From Actinomycetota bacterium (GTDB taxonomy: Bacteria; Actinomycetota; Acidimicrobiia; Acidimicrobiales; Ilumatobacteraceae), in assembly GCA_018882725.1 (NCBI GenBank), contig VERK01000119.1, positions 1-6,948 of the forward strand: 6,948 nucleotides of DNA. The letters are read 5' to 3'. Below are positions 1-6,948 of this stretch, one piece after another. Made by a program: the position numbers and the translations under genes. The stretch's first letter is position 1. Every line of letters starts with the position of its first letter. The notes beneath the pieces were generated by a model that saw only the letters and a program-made list of their open reading frames with translations, ran no database searches and was not told where the DNA came from.

Positions 1-1111
1 CGTCAACCTCGAGTACTACGACCTCGGCATGGAGTACCGCGATCAGACCGACGATCAGGTCACGATCGATGCCGCCAACGCGATTCTGAAGCACGGCGTG
101 GGCGTCAAGTGCGCCACCATCACTCCCGACGAAGCACGCGTCGAAGAGTTCAAGTTGAAGAAGATGTGGAAGTCGCCCAACGGCACCATCCGCAACATCT
201 TGGGTGGCGTCGTGTTCCGCGAGCCGATCATCTGCAACAACATTCCCCGTCTGGTTCCGGGCTGGACCAAGCCGATCGTGATCGGCCGTCACGCGCACGG
301 CGATCAGTACAAGGCCACCGACTTCAAGGTCCCCGGTGCCGGCACCGTCACCATCACCTACACGCCCGCCGACGGCAGCAAGCCCGTCGAGATGGAAATC
401 GCCAAGTTCGGCAAGGACGGCGGCGTCACGATGGGCATGTACAACTTCAACGACAGCATCCGCGATTTCGCGCGCGCGTCGTTCCGTTACGGCTTGGCCC
501 GCAACTACCCGGTGTACATGAGCACCAAGAACACGATCCTCAAGGCCTACGACGGCCAGTTCAAGGATCTGTTCCAGGAAGTGTTCGAGGCCGAGTTCAA
601 GGCCGACTTCGACAAGGTCGGTCTCACCTACGAACACCGTCTCATCGACGACATGGTCGCGTGCGCCATGAAGTGGGAGGGCGGCTACGTGTGGGCCTGC
701 AAGAACTACGACGGTGACGTGCAGTCCGACACCGTGGCTCAGGGTTATGGCTCGCTCGGTCTGATGACCTCCGTACTCATGACCCCCGACGGAAAGACCG
801 TCGAGGCCGAAGCCGCGCACGGCACGGTCACGCGCCACTACCGCGAGCACCAGAAGGGGAACAAGACCTCCACCAACCCCATTGCGTCGGTGTACGCGTG
901 GACGGGTGGTCTGAAGCACCGCGGAAAGCTCGACAACAATCCCAAGCTCATCGAGTTCGCCGAGAACCTCGAGCGCGTGTGCGTCGAGAGCGTCGAAGGT
1001 GGCGAGATGACCAAGGACTTGTCCATCCTGATCTCGAAGGATCAGCCCTGGCTCACCACCGAGGACTACCTCGCGGCGCTCGACCGTCGCCTGCAGCAGA
1101 AGATGAAGTGA
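1..1111 (+). CDS. icd: NADP-dependent isocitrate dehydrogenase, class II (eukaryotic type), 5'-partial
   Basis: This is the TCA-cycle enzyme that oxidatively decarboxylates isocitrate to 2-oxoglutarate and makes NADPH in the cytosol. The reading frame is open from base 2, giving 369 visible residues. The in-frame ATG at 29 is internal, because the codons before it (VNLEYYDLG) already match the family, so roughly 35-45 N-terminal residues lie outside the window. Class II hallmarks are collinear with the human IDH1/IDH2 type: CATITPDE, WKSPNGTIRN (isocitrate-binding Ser, Asn, Arg), FREPI, IGRHAHGDQY (equivalents of Arg132 and Tyr139 of IDH1), STKNTILK (catalytic Lys), LIDDM, NYDGDVQSD (metal-binding Asp residues) and AAHGTVTRHYR (NADP 2'-phosphate site). 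All key residues are present. One mild oddity is His at the position that is Tyr in human IDH1 within GRHAYGDQ. It ends 4 bp before the quinone oxidoreductase gene, so the two are probably co-transcribed. The identification is very secure; only the start is unseen. Confidence 0.97.
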   Translation, partial: VNLEYYDLGMEYRDQTDDQVTIDAANAILKHGVGVKCATITPDEARVEEFKLKKMWKSPNGTIRNILGGVVFREPIICNNIPRLVPGWTKPIVIGRHAHGDQYKATDFKVPGAGTVTITYTPADGSKPVEMEIAKFGKDGGVTMGMYNFNDSIRDFARASFRYGLARNYPVYMSTKNTILKAYDGQFKDLFQEVFEAEFKADFDKVGLTYEHRLIDDMVACAMKWEGGYVWACKNYDGDVQSDTVAQGYGSLGLMTSVLMTPDGKTVEAEAAHGTVTRHYREHQKGNKTSTNPIASVYAWTGGLKHRGKLDNNPKLIEFAENLERVCVESVEGGEMTKDLSILISKDQPWLTTEDYLAALDRRLQQKMK

Positions 1112-1115
1112 TCGC

Positions 1116-2096
1116 GTGCGAGCCGTCGTCCTGCGCGCGCACGGTGGCCCGGAGGTCCTGACCTTCGAAGACGTGCCCGAACCGGTCCCCGGACCGGACG
1201 AGGTTCAAGTCGCCATTCGCACGACGGCGCTCAATCGCGCCGATCTTCTCCAACGGATGGGCGGTTACCCCGACCCGCGTCGTGGTGTGGCCCTCGAGAT
1301 CCCCGGACTCGAGTTCTCGGGTGTCGTGCGCGCGGTGGGTGAACGCGTGTCGCTCTGGAAAGTGGGCGACGAGGTCATGGCCATCGACGCCGGTGGCGCG
1401 TACGCCGAACTCATCTGCACACACGAGCGTCAACTCATGCGTGTTCCGTCATCAGTGGGTGTTCGAGACGCGGCCGCGATTCCCGAGGTGTTTCTCACCG
1501 CGTGGGACGCCTTGGTTCTGCAGGGCGGCCTCACCTCGGGCCGGTGGGCGCTCGTTCATGCCGGAGCGTCCGGTGTGGGCACGGCGGCCATCCAGATCGC
1601 CAAAGCGATCGGTGCGCGCATCGCGGTCACGTGCAGCTCGGGCAAGGCCGAGGCGGTTCGCGCTCTGGGTGCCGACCTCGTGCTCGAGCGTTCGCCGCAT
1701 GACTGGTTGAGCGATGCGATGAAGGCCGTGCCGAGTGGTTTCGACGTGATCCTCGACGTGGTGGGCGGCGATGAAGTCGACCGCAACTTGAAGGCCGTCA
1801 CCACGCGCGGATCGATCGTTCAGGTGGGCCTCATGGGCGGAGCGCAGACTCCGGTGAACGTCGGCTTGCTTCTGGCCAAGCGGGCGCGCTGGATCGGCAC
1901 CACGCTGCGCGCACGACCGCTCGAAGAGAAGGTTGCCGTCACACAACGCTTCGTCGCCGAGATGTTGCCGCTGTTCGATACTGGTGCTCTGCGCCCGATC
2001 ATCGATCGCCGTTATCCGTTCGACCGGATCGCCGAAGGTCACGAAGCCATGGCGGCCAATCTCAACACGGGCAAGATCCTCATCGACGTGTCCTGA
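1116..2096 (+). CDS. NAD(P)H quinone oxidoreductase, PIG3 family (zinc-independent MDR superfamily)
   Basis: A 326-residue cytosolic oxidoreductase of the medium-chain dehydrogenase/reductase superfamily, closest by motif to the PIG3 (TP53I3)/quinone oxidoreductase branch, which transfers electrons from NADPH to quinones. The GTG start is supported because the product begins MRAVVL, exactly where family members begin (MKAVxx). Residues 1-110 form the GroES-like domain with the PIG3 signature NRADLLQR.GGYP at 40-52. The Rossmann domain carries HAGASGVG at 148-155 and TCSSGKAE at 172-179, whose serines fit NADPH preference. The zinc-binding GHE motif of alcohol dehydrogenases is absent, as expected. 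The C-terminal part (IIDRRYPF...A.EGHEAM) is typical, and length is normal. The gene lies 4 bp after the isocitrate dehydrogenase stop and 3 bp before the acyltransferase start, with no strong Shine-Dalgarno, suggesting translational coupling. Family assignment is firm; the physiological substrate cannot be read from the sequence. Confidence 0.93.
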   Translation: MRAVVLRAHGGPEVLTFEDVPEPVPGPDEVQVAIRTTALNRADLLQRMGGYPDPRRGVALEIPGLEFSGVVRAVGERVSLWKVGDEVMAIDAGGAYAELICTHERQLMRVPSSVGVRDAAAIPEVFLTAWDALVLQGGLTSGRWALVHAGASGVGTAAIQIAKAIGARIAVTCSSGKAEAVRALGADLVLERSPHDWLSDAMKAVPSGFDVILDVVGGDEVDRNLKAVTTRGSIVQVGLMGGAQTPVNVGLLLAKRARWIGTTLRARPLEEKVAVTQRFVAEMLPLFDTGALRPIIDRRYPFDRIAEGHEAMAANLNTGKILIDVS

Positions 2097-2099
2097 GCC

Positions 2100-4070
2100 A
2101 TGGCCGTCGACGACCGACCGCGCGTTCTGGCTCATCATCCCGGTCTCGACGGAGTCCGCGCCGTCGCCGTTCTCGCGGTGCTCGTCTTTCACGCCGAACA
2201 GACGTGGTTGCCGGGCGGATTCCTCGGTGTGTCGCTCTTCTTCACGCTGTCGGGATACCTCATCGTCAATCTGCTGGTGAGCGAACTCGAACGAAGTGGA
2301 ACGGTGTCGTTGCGCGCCTTCTGGGCACGACGACTACGCCGGTTGGCTCCGGCGGCCACCGTCACCATCCTGGCCGTGGTCGGCCTGGCGTCGTGGTTGT
2401 CGTCGTCGCTCGAACAGGGCCGCATTCGCGGCGACGCGGTGGCGGCGGCCTCGTACGTGGCCAACTGGCGGGCCATCGCGGCCGACAACACGTACGCCGA
2501 GATCTTCGCCAACGCCAGCCCGCTGCAACACATGTGGTCGCTGTCGATCGAGGAGCAGCTGTACCTGTTGGTTCCGATCGCAGTGGTCGTCGCGGCTCGA
2601 TTCGGATTGAAGCGCCGGGGAATCGGTGTGCTGTTCGCCGTGGGTGCGGCGGTGTCGTTCGCGATCGCGATCGCAGCGGACGGTTTCGACCGCATCTACT
2701 ACGGAACCGACACGCGGGCGTCCGAACTGTTCGTCGGTGCGGCGTTGGCTTGTTTGCTCGGCCCACGTCTCGAACGATGGGCGATGTCGATCAACCGACC
2801 GCGAGCGATCGTCGGTCCGATCGCGCTGGTGGCGTTCGTGTCGTTGTGCCGGTTCGTCGACCTCGACAGCACGTGGCTCGTGTCCGGGGGCTTCACCGCG
2901 GTGGCATTGGTGAGTGCGGTGTTGTGTGCTGGCGCGATCGTGCCGGGGGTGGTTCGCACCCTGCTGTCGTGGCGTCCGCTCGTGTACGTCGGTCGCATCA
3001 GCTACGGCCTGTACTTGCTGCACTGGCCGGTGTACGTGTGGCTCGACGGCGATCGTCTCGAACTCGACCCGGTGCCGTTGTTCGTGGTGCGTTTGGTCGT
3101 CACGTTCGCCTTGGCCGCGTTGTCGTATCGCTTCGTCGAGATGCCGGTTCGTCAACGCACCCGGCTCGTCGAGCCGCGCGTGGCCATCACGTCGTTCGTG
3201 GCGGGAGTATTGGCGGCGGTGACGATTCCGCTGGTGGTGTTGGCCGCACCCAACGGCACGACGATCGACGTGGTTCCCGAAGTGCTCTCGACCGTGGCTC
3301 CCTCGCCGGAGACGAGTCCCGATGAGTCGACCCCGGCCGAATCGAGCTCGCTCGACAATGTTCTCGTGATCGGCGACTCGAGTGGCGAGAACGTGGCCCT
3401 GGCCCTCTCGAACGGCGCCGACGGTCAGCTGGGTGTCGTCTCGGGCGCGGTGATCGGGTGTCCGTTGGTCGACGTGAGCTTGGTGTTCTTGCGCATCGAT
3501 CAGAACCAGGACACCGAGTACTGCCCCGACAACCTCCTGACTATCGCCGATCACGTCACCGACATCGATGCCCTCGTGATCGTCGTGAGCGTGGCCAATC
3601 AGTGGGACTACCGACCACTCGACTCCGACGAACGTGTGGCGGTGGGCAGTGAGCGTTACCGGGCCGATCTCGATCAGTTCATCGAGAAGGTCAACGAGGT
3701 TCTGGCCTTCAGTGGTGTGCCGGTGTTGGTGCTCGAATCACCGATCGTGGGTGACAACCCCATGATGAACGGCGACACCGCCGAACCGCGCGCGGCCTGG
3801 AACGCGGTGATGCGTTCGTGGGACGAACGTTGGCACTCGGTGGCCGTCGTGCCGTACGCCGACTTGTTGGCCGACCCGACATCGGACGAGGGGCGTATCG
3901 AGCGCCCGGACGGCACCCATCTCGACGCTGCGTTCGGTGAAACGCTGGCCCGCGAATCGCTGATCCCTCGGATTCGCGAGGTGTACGAGCGAACCATCGA
4001 CGAAATGCGCTCTTCGGGCTGCCTGGCCGATGGACGTCTGGTCGTGTCGGCCTGTCGCGTCAGTTCGTGA
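2100..4070 (+). CDS. Membrane acyltransferase 3 fused to an extracytoplasmic SGNH domain (OafA/OatA-like)
   Basis: A 656-residue polytopic membrane protein likely to O-acylate (probably O-acetylate) a surface glycan, lipid-linked sugar or peptidoglycan; the acceptor is unknown. The acyltransferase-3 domain occupies about residues 14-350. It has the R20-x10-H31 motif after LDG, FFTLSGYL at 47-54, RRLRRLAP at 77-84, H144-M-W-S...E151-E152 and Q153, YGTDTRA at 201-207, VGRISYGLYLLHWP at 297-310 and the terminal E347-M-P. By eye there are about 11 hydrophobic segments, the last at 361-382, which would place the C-terminus outside. A Pro/Ser/Thr/Glu-rich linker (about 393-419) leads to an SGNH-hydrolase-like domain with block I IGDSS (nucleophile Ser427) and a D604-G-T-H607 catalytic pair; the block III Asn is probably Asn500 in VANQW, which is divergent. 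Cys454, Cys475, Cys641 and Cys652 could form disulfides. The ATG start is 3 bp past the upstream stop and precedes the LDG motif by the usual short tail. Its 3' end overlaps the convergent molybdoenzyme gene by 11 bp. Confidence 0.93.
   Translation: MAVDDRPRVLAHHPGLDGVRAVAVLAVLVFHAEQTWLPGGFLGVSLFFTLSGYLIVNLLVSELERSGTVSLRAFWARRLRRLAPAATVTILAVVGLASWLSSSLEQGRIRGDAVAAASYVANWRAIAADNTYAEIFANASPLQHMWSLSIEEQLYLLVPIAVVVAARFGLKRRGIGVLFAVGAAVSFAIAIAADGFDRIYYGTDTRASELFVGAALACLLGPRLERWAMSINRPRAIVGPIALVAFVSLCRFVDLDSTWLVSGGFTAVALVSAVLCAGAIVPGVVRTLLSWRPLVYVGRISYGLYLLHWPVYVWLDGDRLELDPVPLFVVRLVVTFALAALSYRFVEMPVRQRTRLVEPRVAITSFVAGVLAAVTIPLVVLAAPNGTTIDVVPEVLSTVAPSPETSPDESTPAESSSLDNVLVIGDSSGENVALALSNGADGQLGVVSGAVIGCPLVDVSLVFLRIDQNQDTEYCPDNLLTIADHVTDIDALVIVVSVANQWDYRPLDSDERVAVGSERYRADLDQFIEKVNEVLAFSGVPVLVLESPIVGDNPMMNGDTAEPRAAWNAVMRSWDERWHSVAVVPYADLLADPTSDEGRIERPDGTHLDAAFGETLARESLIPRIREVYERTIDEMRSSGCLADGRLVVSACRVSS
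4060..4070. other. Tail-to-tail overlap of the two convergent transcription units
   Basis: The acyltransferase stop (TGA, 4068-4070, + strand) lies beyond the molybdoenzyme stop (TGA, 4062-4060, - strand), so the last 11 bases code on both strands. I find no strong hairpin plus T-tract on either side, so transcripts probably run into the opposing gene unless Rho-type termination stops them. Confidence 0.85.
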
Positions 4071-5630
4071 CGTCGAACGTGCGCGTGTGCCAGCCGGTCG
4101 CGCCGTCGGGTGCGACGTCTTGCACGACGTCGGTTTGCGTCTCGCCGTCCTTGTCGGTGGCGCGCACTTGCACCACGTGACGTCCGGGTGTGGCATCCCA
4201 CTCGACGACCCATTGACGCCAGGTGTCGTCGCTCACGTCGTTGCCGAGTTCGGCTTCCTGCCACGGACCGTCGTCGACGCGCACTTCCACCTTCTCGATG
4301 CCGGTGTGCTGGGCCCACGCGACACCGGCGATCGAGATGCGACCAGGAGCCACCTTCTCGCGGTGACGCGGCACGTCGACACGTGACTGTGTCTTGACCG
4401 GCCCGAGGCGCGACCAACCGAGCGGAACCCAATAACCCTCGCGATCCCAGGTGGTGAGTTCGATGCGCGCCAACCACTTGGTGGCCGACACGTAGCCGTA
4501 CAACCCGGGGACGACGAGGCGGGCCGGGAAACCGTGTTCGAGTGGCAGCGGTTCGCCGTTCATGCCGATGGCCACCATGCAGTCGCGCCCATCGAGGGCG
4601 ACGTCCACCGGGAATCCGCACGTCCAGCCGTCGAGGCTCGTGCTGAACACTTGCTCGGCGCCATCGAGAACACCGACGCGGTCGAGCAGATCCTTGAGCA
4701 GAACGCCTTGCCACATGGCGGTGCCGATGAACGGTCCGCCCACCGGGTTCGAGACGCAACACAACGTGACGGGACGCTCGACTTGCGGCAATGCGAGCAA
4801 GTCGGCGTAGGTGAGCGTGAGCGGATTCTCCACCAGACCGTCGATGGTGAACGACCACGAATCGCGATCGACAGTCGGGAACGACATGGCCGTGTCGATG
4901 CGGTAGAAGTCGTCGTTCGGCGTGAAGAACGGTTCGGTGGGGTGGAAGTCGTCGGTGTTCGGAACACTCACGGTGTCGTCGACATCGGGCAACGTGGAAG
5001 GTCGCTGCGACTCGATGCGTCGCACACGATCGTTCTGGCGCGAACGACCGATCAGTCCGGACGCGAGGGCCACCACGCTCACGGCGCCGGCGGCACCCAC
5101 GAACTGTCGACGATCGAATCCGAGTGGGGCCGCCGACTCGGTGGGGCGACGTCGCGCGAACCACTCGCGAGTGCCCGACTGCATGAGCACCACGAACGAT
5201 GCGATACCGGCCACCGCACCGACAATGGGTCCGACGTACGACCATCCGGTGGTGCCGGTGCGCTCGGCCGCACTGGCCAGACCGAGCACGGTGAACAGAA
5301 TCGTGCCCCACGCGTACGCCGACCAGCGCCGAGTGGCGCCGAGGGCGGTGGCGACGACGGCCAACACGATCCAGATGCCGACGCGCAACGCGGTCTTGTC
5401 GTTGGTGCCGAAGAGATCGATGGCCAGGTTCTTCAACCAGCGCGGCACTCGATCGATGAACGAACTGCCCACGGTGTCGATGGGTGACGCGGTGTTGCCG
5501 AGTGCGGTGACGAGGATGCCCACGCACACCGAGCAGAGACCGGCCAGCAGACCGGCGACGGCGCCGACGATTCGTGGAGGTGTGGGAAGCGGCGCGCGGG
5601 GCGCCCGAGGATCGACTTCGAGAGTCTCGG

Positions 5631-5634
<4 letters not shown>
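4060..5634 (-). CDS. Membrane-anchored molybdopterin-dependent oxidoreductase, sulfite oxidase family
   Basis: A probable extracytoplasmic molybdenum enzyme of the sulfite oxidase superfamily; substrate and electron partner are unknown. I place the start at the GTG at 5634, which overlaps the citrate synthase stop as GTGA and gives 524 residues. An in-frame ATG at 5682 would add 16 residues encoded inside the citrate synthase gene and look unlike a protein N-terminus. Four hydrophobic segments (about 22-46, 82-101, 105-122, 131-151) are followed by a basic stretch (REWFARRR), then D174-R-R-Q-F-V, a twin-arginine motif, and a fifth hydrophobic segment (about 179-196). The molybdenum domain (about 230-420) has Cys293 as the expected metal ligand in TLCCVSNPVGG, the pterin-site signature H367-G-F-P-A-R and PG...K386-W. 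A C-terminal Mo-co dimerisation domain follows (about 430-520). No heme-binding domain is present, so it is neither a classical animal sulfite oxidase nor clearly MsrP. Family is confident; a specific reaction is not assignable. Confidence 0.92.
5047..5115 (-). other. Internal twin-arginine motif plus hydrophobic segment within the molybdoenzyme
   Basis: These bases encode residues 174-196 of the molybdoenzyme: D-R-R-Q-F-V followed by an Ala/Val/Gly-rich hydrophobic run and a basic end (GRSR). It resembles the Tat consensus (S/T)RRxFLK but begins about 170 residues in, after four membrane segments. With a cytoplasmic N-terminus, four segments return the chain to the cytoplasm, which is where a Tat motif must be read. 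The preceding REWFARRR fits a cytoplasmic, positive-inside loop. Topology is inferred by eye. Confidence 0.7.
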
Positions 5635-6899
<1,265 letters not shown>

Positions 6900-6907
6900 C
6901 TTGCTCG

Positions 6908-6914
6908 TCCCCTT
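6908..6914 (-). promoter_or_regulatory. Ribosome binding site of citrate synthase
   Basis: On the - strand the bases read AAGGGGA, a purine-rich Shine-Dalgarno-like element separated from the GTG start at 6899 by eight bases, a normal spacing. It is the only clear Shine-Dalgarno I see in the window and supports the GTG as the true start. Confidence 0.7.
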
Positions 6915-6922
6915 GATCGTGA

Positions 6923-6939
6923 GGTCCGTTGTTCGGACC
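6923..6939. repeat. Perfect 6-bp inverted repeat upstream of citrate synthase
   Basis: GGTCCG and CGGACC flank a 5-base spacer (TTGTT on the + strand), giving a perfect six-pair GC-rich stem. It ends eight bases before the Shine-Dalgarno of citrate synthase. It could be an operator for a dimeric regulator or an RNA hairpin in the leader. It lacks a following T-run on either strand, so a Rho-independent terminator is unlikely. Only nine more bases of upstream sequence are visible (CATAAC at the edge is a weak -10-like hexamer), so the promoter context cannot be judged. Confidence 0.45.
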
Positions 6940-6948
6940 GTGGTTATG

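Noticed and set aside
29..31. ATG at 29 as the start of isocitrate dehydrogenase
   Set aside because: The frame is open upstream to the window edge and the preceding codons match the family, so the gene is truncated by the window.
1452..2192. 246-residue open frame antisense to the quinone oxidoreductase
   Set aside because: No motif, charged low-complexity translation, and it crosses the junction of two sense genes.
2661..2674. Tandem GCGATCGC octamers resembling the cyanobacterial HIP1 repeat
   Set aside because: They encode an Ala-Ile-Ala-Ile-Ala run in a membrane segment, and every gene here is otherwise actinobacterial in style. They are better treated as part of the general CGATCG excess.
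2334..3554. 406-residue open frame antisense to the acyltransferase
   Set aside because: Composition is Arg/His-rich with no domain or motif, typical of the complement of a GC-rich gene, while the sense strand shows all acyltransferase-3 motifs.
4063..4078. Inverted repeat GTTCG-TGACGT-CGAAC as a bidirectional terminator
   Set aside because: Only five pairs, a 6-base loop and no T-tract on either strand; too weak to call a Rho-independent terminator.
4534..5487. 317-residue open frame on the + strand opposite the molybdoenzyme
   Set aside because: Low-complexity Arg/Glu/His-rich translation, no recognisable motif, and a well-supported gene on the other strand.
3674..5527. 617-residue open frame on the - strand, spanning the convergent junction
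   Set aside because: It is a different frame from the molybdoenzyme, is extremely Arg/His-rich, and covers parts of two well-supported genes. It is a shadow of GC-biased codon use.

Overview
This is a GC-rich, almost fully coding stretch of chromosome with five genes: three on the + strand (1-4070) converging on two on the - strand (4060-6899). The base composition, GTG starts, a eukaryotic-type (class II) NADP isocitrate dehydrogenase, and a membrane-anchored sulfite-oxidase-family enzyme with an internal twin-arginine motif point to an actinobacterium. An Acidimicrobiia-like lineage such as the Ilumatobacter group is my best guess, but that is inference from style and not from a search. No mobile element, CRISPR array, tRNA or rRNA is visible, and no gap between genes exceeds a few bases. 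I see no sign of horizontal transfer.

+ strand, 1-4070: a gene for NADP-dependent isocitrate dehydrogenase (5' end outside the window), then 4 bp later a PIG3-type NAD(P)H quinone oxidoreductase gene, then 3 bp later a membrane acyltransferase fused to an extracytoplasmic SGNH domain. The spacing implies a single transcript. Isocitrate dehydrogenase makes NADPH and the quinone oxidoreductase family uses it; the acyltransferase probably O-acylates a cell-surface glycan and has no evident metabolic tie to the other two.

- strand, 6899-4060: citrate synthase, preceded by a recognisable Shine-Dalgarno sequence and a perfect 6-bp inverted repeat at the window edge. Its stop overlaps, as GTGA, the probable start of a molybdopterin oxidoreductase with four N-terminal membrane segments, then a twin-arginine motif with a fifth membrane segment, then the molybdenum domain and a dimerisation domain. 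The last gene of each strand overlaps tail to tail by 11 bp with no recognisable terminator.

Two TCA-cycle enzymes (isocitrate dehydrogenase and citrate synthase) therefore sit at the outer ends of the window, with three envelope or redox genes between them. I found no convincing new multi-gene system. The most interesting item is the molybdoenzyme, whose layout predicts a combined Sec-then-Tat membrane insertion and whose translation appears coupled to citrate synthase.
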